Shown here piece after piece: positions 43,235 through 51,212 of a stretch of 64,000 nucleotides of DNA. The stretch covers positions 125,964 through 189,963 of the forward strand of contig NZ_JAHKQH010000042.1 of assembly GCF_018861025.1 (NCBI RefSeq), written 5' to 3'. The position numbers and the translations under genes were made by a program. The notes beneath the pieces are model-generated. The model saw only the letters and a list, made by a program, of their open reading frames with translations, made no database searches and was not told where the DNA came from. Each line of letters starts with the position of its first letter. Within the stretch, counting starts at the first letter, position 1. This stretch comes from Psychrosphaera sp. B3R10 (GTDB lineage Bacteria; Pseudomonadota; Gammaproteobacteria; Enterobacterales; Alteromonadaceae).

Positions 43235-43882
43235 ATGAATAAAATCACATTAAGCCTTTTGATGTTTTTGTGCAGTCTTAGTATTGATGCTAAAACATTA
43301 CATTTTGCTGATCCTGCAGGTACCGCAATAAGTAATGTTGTTGTTAAGTTTTCCAATCAAGCGGTCGACAAGTCATTGACGAAACCCGTTGCTATTATGG
43401 ACCAAGTCGACATTCAATTTGCCCCTTATGTTTTGCTCATAGATAAAGGTCAACAAGTAGCTTTTCCAAATCGAGATGATGTTCGCCATCACGTTTATAG
43501 CTTTTCAAAAACCAAACCGTTTGAAATTAAACTATACAAAAACACACCCACTGACCCCGTGACGTTTTCATCGGCGGGCGTAGTGGAACTTGGCTGTAAT
43601 ATTCACGATAAAATGATTGGTTATATCTATGTGACTGACCAAGCCAATACCTTTTTGAGTGACAGCGAGGGTAATGTCAATTTGCCAGAATCGATGGGGC
43701 TTGCATCGACAATGGAATTTCAATATTGGCATCCGCGTCTGTCCACTAATCGACTCGAGCACAAAAAAGCAAATTTGTCAGACCCGATAGAAGCGACACA
43801 AATCATTACCTTATCCTTGTTAAACAATGACGCTTCAACAAAACAACAAAAACGGAAAACTCGTTTTGGGAAAACATATTAG
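43235..43882 (+). CDS. Periplasmic cupredoxin (methylamine utilization protein-like)
   Basis: 215 residues with a signal peptide (about 1-19, cleavage after SIDA). The cupredoxin core carries a type 1 copper site: H85/H86 in VRHHVYSF, then C121, H124 and M127 in ELGCNIHDKMIGYIYV. The basic tail KQQKRKTRFGK is exposed. It is annotated elsewhere as methylamine utilization protein, though no methylamine genes are present. It heads a four-gene overlapping run; its stop overlaps the next GTG by one base (TAGTG). A role as electron donor or copper sensor for its neighbours is possible. Confidence 0.85.
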   Translation: MNKITLSLLMFLCSLSIDAKTLHFADPAGTAISNVVVKFSNQAVDKSLTKPVAIMDQVDIQFAPYVLLIDKGQQVAFPNRDDVRHHVYSFSKTKPFEIKLYKNTPTDPVTFSSAGVVELGCNIHDKMIGYIYVTDQANTFLSDSEGNVNLPESMGLASTMEFQYWHPRLSTNRLEHKKANLSDPIEATQIITLSLLNNDASTKQQKRKTRFGKTY

Positions 43883-46212
43883 TGTTATTTAAAAATTCAT
43901 TAAAGTTTAGAATAAACAAGCTCGTTGTTAGCATCGTTTTGTTGATCTCAATCGTTATTTTAATGGCGATTTGGTTTGCAACCAGTCGACATGCCGATAC
44001 GCAGTTGTCCCGTGAATTAGAAGTTGGTCATAGTGTCTTTGTAAACTCACTTGAAAGTCGTGAAAACCTGTTAGTTAATGCTGCTACGGTTTTAACCGAA
44101 GACTTTGGTTTTAAACAAGCCATCGCCACGTTAGATAGCGCAACGATAGACAGTATGCTGAATAACCACAGCGAACGTATTTCAGCGGATCTTATGCTGG
44201 TGATGTCATTAGACGCTAAAGTCATTGGCAAAACGGATACTCTAACGACAGATAGCGGCAGTTACCTTACACCAGAAATTTATGATAATGTTTTGCGCGA
44301 TGGTGGTTTAATTACGTTTAATTTGATTAATGGCAAACTCTACCAATCTTTATTTCTTACCGTCGACGCACCAAACCCTATCGCCATAGCTATGATAGGG
44401 TTTGAAATGGATCAAAAACTCGTTGACCGATTTAGCCAATTAACGACCCTCGATATTACCCTTTTATTTGACCAAGAAAAGTCGGCATATTTAACCACAT
44501 TGTCGCCGGCAGACGCTGAAATCGTACTGCAATCAAATTTACCTTTATTAGAAAACGCTAAAAAATTTAGTCGCTTGCATCTAACAACTCAGGCTTTCAG
44601 ACTGGAAAACTACCCACATTTCACAGGTTATGTGATGCTAAGTCATAACACCGATCTGTTATTTAAAGAGTTTTATACGCTTATTAAAGACGTTGCCGTA
44701 ATTTCTGTTATCGCCGTATTTGTTGCGCTATTACTCGGGGTTGGTTTTTCTAAAAATGTGACAAAACCTCTGGAACGCCTCTCTATACTAGCGAAACGTA
44801 TATCCCGTGGTGACTACCAAAATACAATTGAACTAAACACCAGCACGACTGAAATTGCTGACTTATCTGTTGCTTTTAAACAGATGCAGTTGAACATTTC
44901 AGAACGTGAAAAAACGATTAGCTATAACGCTACTCACGATATGGTAACTGGCCTTTATAACCGCACTCGATTGCTTGAACTCGTTCAGGAAGGCTTAGAA
45001 AACAACGGTGCTTTTCAGGTCATTGCAATTCAGATAAATGGATTTAGAGAGCTGAATGAGACTTTCGGTTATAAAGTTGGTGATGAGTGTTTGCAATACC
45101 TCGCTGGTGAAATTAAAACGAAGGGCGGCTGTACAGCGAGAATTGCTGGCGGGGAAGTTATTTGGCTCCCCAATCAAACCGTGACGCTAGAGAACATCGT
45201 CGATATTCAATCAGAAATGGAACGTTCAATATTGGTTTCGCAGGTAAAAGTGCGGATCAAATTGGTCATTGGCATTGTTAGTGTCAACGACAGTAATAAT
45301 AAAAATAGCGTGTTTGACAAAGCTGAAGACGTGATCCGAAGTTTAAGTATTGCAGCAAGTCATGCTCGGACAAAAAGTAACAATATTCAATATTATCTGC
45401 CTGAGCAGGAAGCCGCCTATATTCAACGAATCGAAGTTTTATATGAATTACAGCACCTATTAGAAAGTGACAATAAAGACGAACTGGCAATGTTCTATCA
45501 ACCTAAATTGGCATTAAGCAACAATAGCGTTGATAAAATGGAAGCCTTGATCCGCTGGAATAGTAAAAAATTAGGCTTTGTTTCGCCAGAGATGTTTATC
45601 CCAATTGCAGAAAGTGCCGGTATCATTAAGTCTTTAACACAGTGGGTTATTCGACGTGTTATCAGAGATTTACATCACTGGCAATTACCTGAACAACAAA
45701 TAGCAATTAACCTCTCTGCACAGGACATAGTGTGTGGGGACTTAATTGAATATATTGATGATTGCTTAAAAGAGTTTGATATTTCAATTAATCAATTGTC
45801 GTTTGAAATAACTGAAAGCGACATCATGTCAGATCCACAAAGAGCCATTGCGCAACTCAATTTGTTTGTCGAAAAAGGGTTTTCGTTGGCCATCGACGAC
45901 TTTGGTACAGGCCACTCATCGTTGTCTTATATTAAAGACTTCCCGGTGCAAACATTAAAAATTGATAAAGCGTTTATTCTACAACTTGATCAAAATGAAG
46001 ACGATTTAACCATTGTGAAGTGTATTATTTCCCTGGCAACAAACTTTGGATTGTCTGTGGTGGCAGAAGGGATTGAAAATAAAGCATCGTTGGAGATATT
46101 GCGTCAATTAGGTTGCCAGTATATCCAAGGTTATTACATTAGCCGGCCTATGCCAGCCTCAGAGGTGACCGGTTGGTTAGCGCAATATCACGATAAAAAG
46201 GTGCAAGAATGA
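43882..46212 (+). CDS. Membrane HAMP-GGDEF-EAL protein, c-di-GMP phosphodiesterase
   Basis: 776 residues. Transmembrane helices at about 13-33 and 270-292 enclose a periplasmic sensor (double-Cache-like, with FNLINGKLYQSLFLTVDAPNP). HAMP (about 290-340) is followed by a degenerate GGDEF domain, where the signature reads AGGEV (422-426), so no cyclase activity is expected. The EAL domain (about 515-765) keeps its motifs: E554-A-L, NLSAQDIV, FEITESD, IDDFGTGHSSLSYI and KIDKAFI. It should degrade c-di-GMP, opposing the REC-GGDEF protein upstream. Starts at GTG overlapping the cupredoxin stop; ends overlapping DUF3034 by 4 bp. Confidence 0.92.
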   Translation: MLFKNSLKFRINKLVVSIVLLISIVILMAIWFATSRHADTQLSRELEVGHSVFVNSLESRENLLVNAATVLTEDFGFKQAIATLDSATIDSMLNNHSERISADLMLVMSLDAKVIGKTDTLTTDSGSYLTPEIYDNVLRDGGLITFNLINGKLYQSLFLTVDAPNPIAIAMIGFEMDQKLVDRFSQLTTLDITLLFDQEKSAYLTTLSPADAEIVLQSNLPLLENAKKFSRLHLTTQAFRLENYPHFTGYVMLSHNTDLLFKEFYTLIKDVAVISVIAVFVALLLGVGFSKNVTKPLERLSILAKRISRGDYQNTIELNTSTTEIADLSVAFKQMQLNISEREKTISYNATHDMVTGLYNRTRLLELVQEGLENNGAFQVIAIQINGFRELNETFGYKVGDECLQYLAGEIKTKGGCTARIAGGEVIWLPNQTVTLENIVDIQSEMERSILVSQVKVRIKLVIGIVSVNDSNNKNSVFDKAEDVIRSLSIAASHARTKSNNIQYYLPEQEAAYIQRIEVLYELQHLLESDNKDELAMFYQPKLALSNNSVDKMEALIRWNSKKLGFVSPEMFIPIAESAGIIKSLTQWVIRRVIRDLHHWQLPEQQIAINLSAQDIVCGDLIEYIDDCLKEFDISINQLSFEITESDIMSDPQRAIAQLNLFVEKGFSLAIDDFGTGHSSLSYIKDFPVQTLKIDKAFILQLDQNEDDLTIVKCIISLATNFGLSVVAEGIENKASLEILRQLGCQYIQGYYISRPMPASEVTGWLAQYHDKKVQE

Positions 46213-47063
46213 CAAGTTGGAAAACGATATTAAGCGCAATTTTATTGCCGACTTTGTTTGTCGGGTCATTATACGCGGGGACCAATGACGGCAAGTTGCT
46301 AGCAACGGCTGGCGTAACACAAATTGAGGGGTCTGCAGGCGGTGGACTTGTACCATGGGCCGTCATATCAGGTTATGGTTCGCGTGACGAAGTCGCGGCA
46401 ACAGTGTCGACAACCCAAGTTTCAACCACCGATTACCGTTTAGATGTGACCAGTGCAGCAATTGGGCTCTATGATAAAGTCGAACTTAGTTATGCTAAAC
46501 AACGCTTTACATTAAGTTCGCTGGGTGGTGATATTCAACAGGAAGTCTTTGGTGCCAAGGTAAAATTATACGGTGATGCCGTATACGGTGTTTGGCCGCA
46601 GGTAAGCGCAGGTCTTCATCATAAACGCTTGAAAGACTATGTTATTGCAGATGCAGTAGGCGCTAAAGAGTCCTCTTCAAATACAGATTACTACTTAGCT
46701 GCAACTAAGGTTCATTTAGGTTTAGCGGCTGGCTTTAACGTTGTTTGGAATGTCACCGGCCGGTTGACTAAGGCTAATCAAACGGGCTTTTTAGGGTATG
46801 GGTCCGTGTCGGATACCTCTCATAATTTGATGATGGAAGGCTCCGCCGGAATATTGCTTTCAAGAAACTTAGTCATTGGTGTTGAATATCGACAAAAGCC
46901 CGATAATTTAGGTCTGGGTGAGGACGATTGGTATGACATATTTGTGGCGTATGTGCCGAACAAAAATGTCAGTTTAACGCTGGCCTGGGCAAAACTCGGC
47001 AGTATTGCCGGGGCAACAGGTCAAGAAGGTTTATTTCTTAATTTAACGGGGAAACTTTGGTGA
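46209..47063 (+). CDS. DUF3034 family outer-membrane protein
   Basis: 284 residues with a signal peptide (about 1-23, SLYA cleavage). Alternating hydrophobic beta strands and a terminal aromatic residue (LTGKLW) suggest an outer-membrane beta-barrel. The family-like N-terminus GKLLATAGVTQIEGSAGGGLVPWAVISGYG is clear. Function of DUF3034 unknown. The gene is coupled at both ends: its ATG overlaps the EAL gene stop (ATGA), and its stop overlaps the haemoglobin ATG (TGATG). Confidence 0.85.
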   Translation: MTSWKTILSAILLPTLFVGSLYAGTNDGKLLATAGVTQIEGSAGGGLVPWAVISGYGSRDEVAATVSTTQVSTTDYRLDVTSAAIGLYDKVELSYAKQRFTLSSLGGDIQQEVFGAKVKLYGDAVYGVWPQVSAGLHHKRLKDYVIADAVGAKESSSNTDYYLAATKVHLGLAAGFNVVWNVTGRLTKANQTGFLGYGSVSDTSHNLMMEGSAGILLSRNLVIGVEYRQKPDNLGLGEDDWYDIFVAYVPNKNVSLTLAWAKLGSIAGATGQEGLFLNLTGKLW

Positions 47064-47482
47064 TGAGTGGAAAAGTATGGGGCGTTATCATTCTCACCGC
47101 AGCGTTAACGGCGTGTGTAACCACAAATGTTACGTTATATCAGCAGTTAGGTGGCGACAAAAAAGTTGAGTTGATTGTCGATAATTTTATTGAAGAGATT
47201 CAGTTTAACAAAAAGATATTTCAATATTTTACTGAATCGGATGTCGATCGGTTTCGCGAAAAATTAATTGAACATATCTGCGTCATTGCAGATGGTAATT
47301 GCCAATATACGGGGGATACGATGCAACAAGTACATGAAGGTATGAATATCACAGAGACTGATTTTAATACCACCGTTGACCTGCTCATTAGCGCAATGAC
47401 TAAGGCCGATGTGCCACATAGGATCCAAAACCAATTATTACAACGATTAGCTAAATTACGTCACGAGATTTTGTACCTGTAG
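47063..47482 (+). CDS. Truncated haemoglobin lipoprotein (group 1)
   Basis: 139 residues from ATG 47063. Lipobox LTAC with C18, so it should be membrane-anchored in the periplasm, unusual for a globin. The globin part starts at TLYQQLGGDKKVELIVDNF and continues with FFTESD-like helix C/CD and the candidate proximal histidine H91 in QQVHEGMNIT. The usual paired glycines of group 1 are partly kept. It would bind O2, NO or another gas on haem. Last gene of the cupredoxin-EAL-DUF3034 run; a bidirectional hairpin follows. Confidence 0.87.
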   Translation: MSGKVWGVIILTAALTACVTTNVTLYQQLGGDKKVELIVDNFIEEIQFNKKIFQYFTESDVDRFREKLIEHICVIADGNCQYTGDTMQQVHEGMNITETDFNTTVDLLISAMTKADVPHRIQNQLLQRLAKLRHEILYL

Positions 47483-47527
47483 TACCTGTAAGGTTCACTT
47501 TTACATAAACGTTTACTTAGTCAAATG

Positions 47528-47560
47528 TTAAGGCTGTTAAAGTAATAACAGCCTTAATTT
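47528..47560. terminator. Bidirectional terminator between the haemoglobin gene and feoB
   Basis: TTAAGGCTGTTA and TAACAGCCTTAA form a 12-bp perfect stem with a 6-nt loop, followed by TTT on the plus strand. It separates convergent genes. Confidence 0.8.
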
Positions 47561-47574
47561 ATAACCAATTGTGT

Positions 47575-49392
47575 CTAAATTACGACATTAGCAACAAAAG
47601 CCAAGGCGTAAGCCAACAAGCCATAGAATCCATAGAGACCCCAGGATAATTTATTATTACCTATCTCACCTTTAAGCGTTGCCACGGTAGCCACACATTG
47701 CAACGCAACAACGTAAAATAACAACAAGCCGATACCGGTATTAAGTGGTAAGCCTTCGTTAAGTATTTGCGCCGCTAAGCCGCTAATGTTCTCATCTGCG
47801 CCTTCCATTCCGTATAAGGTGCCTAGAGCCCCGACAAAGACTTCACGGGCTAAGAACGACATTAATATAGCAATCCCATATCGCCAGTCTAATCCAAGTG
47901 GTTCAAAAATAGGTTCAATAAAATGACCGATCGTACCCAAAAACGAATCTTCTAAACTGGCATTGAGTGGAAAATAACCCAATACCCAAATCACTAAAGA
48001 CACCACAAATATAACTGGCGCTGCACGTTTTATAAATTGCACCGCACTGTTTACGACACGGTGACCTAGTGGTTTCCAGTGTGGAAGTCGATAACTTGGC
48101 ATCTCGATAATAAAAGGCATTTCAGTTTTTTCTTGCTCAGTTATTGTTGACCGACTTAATAAAGCGCTGATGGCTAGCGCCGTCACAATGCCAAAAAAGT
48201 AAAGTCCAAAAAACGCCACACCTTGCATATTAAACAAACCCAACCAATACACATCAGTCGGGATTAACACAGCGATTAGTAAAGCGTAAACTGGCAGTCG
48301 AGCAGAACATGATATTAACGGAATAGTCATCATAGTTATGAGGCGTTTTCGAGGCGACTCTATCGTTCTTGCCGCCATTATTGCCGGAATTGCACAGGCG
48401 TGGCCCGACAAATAAGGGATGAAACTGCGACCGGACAAACCAAAAAAGCTTAGGGGTTTATGGCAAATTAATGCGGCTCGCGATAAATACCCACTGTCTT
48501 CTAATAAACCGATAACAAATGTGAGTACCATGATTTGAGGTACGAAGACCAAAAACGACCCGACACCACCAAAAATAGCATCATTGATAAAGTCACTTAC
48601 AACGCCATTACCGACAAAGCCTGTTATAAACTGCGCTATTGCTCCGAGGCTAACTTCCACCGCGTCCATCAATGGCGTTGCCCACGTGAATATACTTTGA
48701 AATAGCAGAAACATGATGGCAAAAAATGCAATGGAACCAAACAAACTGTTAAGTAAAAAAGCATCGAGTACATTTTGGTTTTTAAGAATTACATCACGAT
48801 TAATTGCGTATTTAGACGCTAATTCTCGACTTCTTTTTACCGCATCGGAAACACTACTAATTGGTGTTTGACGACTCAACGAGGGGTAGGTTTGATAATC
48901 TTTCGCCAATAAAGCTTGCTTGAGTTCAGTAATACCATCTAAATCTCTAGCAGAGACCGCATAGACCGGAGCACCTAAATCATGAGACAGGGCGTCGATG
49001 TCAAAACTGTGACCAAAGCGCTTGAGTTCGTCAATAAAATTTACGACAAACGCTATGGGTTTACTCGCTTGAGTTGCAAGTTGTTGAGCTTGAAGAGCAA
49101 ACACCAAACTGCGCTCTAAACGAGTCGCATCTAGAACACATAAAACCAAAGATGTGTCATCGTCAGCGAGCTTCGCATTTAGCTGGTTTATTGCGACTTC
49201 TTCATCTTTAGATAAACTATTTAAAGAATAGGTACCTGGAAAATCGATAAGTTCAACGTTGTCCATTACGCCACTTTTTATTTCGACAGTCACACCAGGA
49301 TAATTTGCGACTTTTTGTCTTAGACCTGTAAGTTGATTAAACAGCAAACTTTTTCCACAGTTTGGCTTACCAACCATTAAGATTTTTTTCAT
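47575..49392 (-). CDS. feoB: Ferrous iron transporter FeoB
   Basis: G-protein-coupled inner-membrane Fe2+ permease. Starting at ATG 49392 (MKKILMVGKP) it has 605 residues, clearly shorter than E. coli FeoB (773). The N-terminal G domain has G1 as GKPNCGKS (8-15, Lys and Cys where GNPNSGKT/S is common), DFPG for G3, NFID for G4, then a short helical spacer. Membrane part includes the two gate regions (VPQIMVLTFVIGLLEDSGYLSR, LSGHACAIPAIMAART and ISCSARLPVYALL). 22 bp downstream of feoA, under a Fur box. Confidence 0.96.
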   Translation of the reverse strand: MKKILMVGKPNCGKSLLFNQLTGLRQKVANYPGVTVEIKSGVMDNVELIDFPGTYSLNSLSKDEEVAINQLNAKLADDDTSLVLCVLDATRLERSLVFALQAQQLATQASKPIAFVVNFIDELKRFGHSFDIDALSHDLGAPVYAVSARDLDGITELKQALLAKDYQTYPSLSRQTPISSVSDAVKRSRELASKYAINRDVILKNQNVLDAFLLNSLFGSIAFFAIMFLLFQSIFTWATPLMDAVEVSLGAIAQFITGFVGNGVVSDFINDAIFGGVGSFLVFVPQIMVLTFVIGLLEDSGYLSRAALICHKPLSFFGLSGRSFIPYLSGHACAIPAIMAARTIESPRKRLITMMTIPLISCSARLPVYALLIAVLIPTDVYWLGLFNMQGVAFFGLYFFGIVTALAISALLSRSTITEQEKTEMPFIIEMPSYRLPHWKPLGHRVVNSAVQFIKRAAPVIFVVSLVIWVLGYFPLNASLEDSFLGTIGHFIEPIFEPLGLDWRYGIAILMSFLAREVFVGALGTLYGMEGADENISGLAAQILNEGLPLNTGIGLLLFYVVALQCVATVATLKGEIGNNKLSWGLYGFYGLLAYALAFVANVVI

Positions 49393-49414
49393 GTTTATAT
49401 CTTTAATTTGTAAC

Positions 49415-49645
49415 TTAGTTTGTTGCGAGATATACGTGTTGAGCAAGCTCTTGTTCTAATGAGAAAACTGAGTCACCTAATTGGACGACGATTGGGCCAG
49501 AAAATGGCGTACGCCTTAAACACGTGATGGATTGATTCGTTTCAAAACCCATTTCCATAAGTCGCACTAACAATGCTTCCTCAAGGGTGGGAGACAGATG
49601 AGAAATCGTTGAAAGTGAGTTTTTAGTAAGGTCCCAAAGTGTCAT
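49415..49645 (-). CDS. feoA: Ferrous iron transport accessory protein FeoA
   Basis: 76-residue SH3-like cytoplasmic protein needed for FeoB function. From ATG 49645 (MTLWDLTKNS) it shows the FeoA pattern LRLMEMGF-like (VRLMEMGFETNQSI), RTPFSGPIVVQLGDSVFSLEQELAQHV. The frame opens further upstream to 49714, but that part covers the Fur operator and is rejected. Ordered feoA-feoB; no feoC is evident. Confidence 0.95.
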   Translation of the reverse strand: MTLWDLTKNSLSTISHLSPTLEEALLVRLMEMGFETNQSITCLRRTPFSGPIVVQLGDSVFSLEQELAQHVYLATN

Positions 49646-49712
49646 TATTAATCTCCAAAGCCTTATAGGAACTGTCATTTTTTTGCAGTATACAGTGAAG
49701 TAATCATGTTGC

Positions 49713-49733
49713 AAATGATAATAATTATCATTT
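49713..49733. promoter_or_regulatory. Fur box upstream of feoAB
   Basis: A perfect 21-bp palindrome: AAATGATAAT, central A, ATTATCATTT, extendable to 25 bp with one more mismatch. It closely resembles the consensus Fur operator (GATAATGATAATCATTATC) and sits 68 bp upstream of the feoA start. Fe2+-Fur repression of feoAB is expected. Confidence 0.95.
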
Positions 49734-49872
49734 GTAAGGTTGCTTAAGGTCGCTTTTTGATAAGTATTTGCAAATTGTTGATATAAACAGCGATAACAAG
49801 TTGCTGAGTGTGGGGTTTTAGTATATTTAATAAGATACTTGAAATTTTATTAACTCAGAAAGCGTGGCGTTG

Positions 49873-51210
49873 ATGCAATATTCTCATTTTAATGCCTCCA
49901 TAATTGCGGCCAATCGATTTGGTTATGGAGCAAAGAGCACCGACAATGTTAAACAAAACATTGATGCAAAAGCCTGGTTGAAATCAGGGCTAATAGCCCC
50001 TGATTTTGATAATAGTTTACCGACGTCAATTTCGCTGCGTCAGCAACTGTATGAATATCAGCAACAGCGGAAAAAGGCTAAAAAACAAGGTAAAGAGCTG
50101 TCGAAAGAACAAAAATCTTTTCCTAGACAAACCTATATTCGTTTTATCGACGACTCTTTCACACAAGTCGTTAACGCAGATCATACAATTCAGTGGCGAT
50201 TATTAGATTTTTTCTCTAATCATTTTTCTGTAACCGCACAGTCAAATGTATTAAACGTATTGGCCCCGACATTAGAGCGCGAAGCAATTGCGCCAAATCT
50301 TTTTGGTAATTTTGAAGACTTATTGGTGGCGGTGGTTAAACATCCCGCGATGTTACTTTATTTAAATAATGAACGGTCATTTGGGCCAAATTCCAAAATG
50401 GGAAAACGTGGCAAAGGCTTAAATGAAAATTTGGCACGTGAAATTTTAGAGCTGCATACGCTTGGCGTGAACGGTGGTTATACTCAACAGGACGTAATAG
50501 AGCTTGCAAAGGGTATTACTGGATGGAGCATTGCATATCCAGCTAAAGAGCCGGATCAAGGCTTTGTGTTTCGAGAAAAAGGGCATGAACCTGGTAGTCG
50601 CAAATTGCTGTCTAGAACCTATAAAAAAGGTGGTGTTGAGCAGGGCGAGTTGATGTTAAAAGATATTGCACAGCATGCGTCTACTCGTCATTTTATTTGT
50701 AAAAAGCTTGCTTCTCACTTTGTAAGTGACAATCCTCCTAAGTCATTATTGGATAAACTTGAAGTCACTTGGCAAAAGACAAACGGCAATATTAAGCAAG
50801 TTATGACAACGTTAATTGATGCAGAGGAATCGTGGTCTGCATCGCTTCAAAAGTATAAAACCCCTCGAGATTTTGTCTTGTCCAGTATGCGATTGCTACC
50901 GAATAACAAATATAAAGGCAGACAAGTACAACAAGTATTAAAACAACTGGGTCAAGCACCTTTTAAAGCTGGATCACCTGCCGGGTTTGCAGACACTGAG
51001 GCTGATTGGATGGGCGCAAATGCAGTAATGACCCGAATTGATTTAGCCATGAATGTTGCGTCTCGATTTAAAGCAAACGCTGAACAACTATTAGCCACTG
51101 CATTGTCTAACACAGTGTCGGAGTTGACCTATCTATCGGTGGTACGCGCAGAATCTCGTAAACAAGCAACAGCCATGTTGTTGCTAAGCCCAGAATTCCA
51201 AAGGAGATAG
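49873..51210 (+). CDS. DUF1800 family protein
   Basis: 445 residues from ATG 49873, whose AGAAAG site is 10 bp away; an in-frame GTG at 49864 is too near that site. Matches the DUF1800 pattern: AANRFGYGAK near the start, WRLLDFFSNHFSVTAQ, FEDLLVAVVKHPAMLLYLNN, NENLAREILELHTLGVNGGYTQQDV and GSPAGFADTEADWMGAN in the last third. These proteins of unknown function are paired with a DUF1501 protein, as here (2 bp gap). They are thought to act in the envelope, but this one has no clear signal peptide. Confidence 0.9.
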   Translation: MQYSHFNASIIAANRFGYGAKSTDNVKQNIDAKAWLKSGLIAPDFDNSLPTSISLRQQLYEYQQQRKKAKKQGKELSKEQKSFPRQTYIRFIDDSFTQVVNADHTIQWRLLDFFSNHFSVTAQSNVLNVLAPTLEREAIAPNLFGNFEDLLVAVVKHPAMLLYLNNERSFGPNSKMGKRGKGLNENLAREILELHTLGVNGGYTQQDVIELAKGITGWSIAYPAKEPDQGFVFREKGHEPGSRKLLSRTYKKGGVEQGELMLKDIAQHASTRHFICKKLASHFVSDNPPKSLLDKLEVTWQKTNGNIKQVMTTLIDAEESWSASLQKYKTPRDFVLSSMRLLPNNKYKGRQVQQVLKQLGQAPFKAGSPAGFADTEADWMGANAVMTRIDLAMNVASRFKANAEQLLATALSNTVSELTYLSVVRAESRKQATAMLLLSPEFQRR

Positions 51211-51212
51211 AC

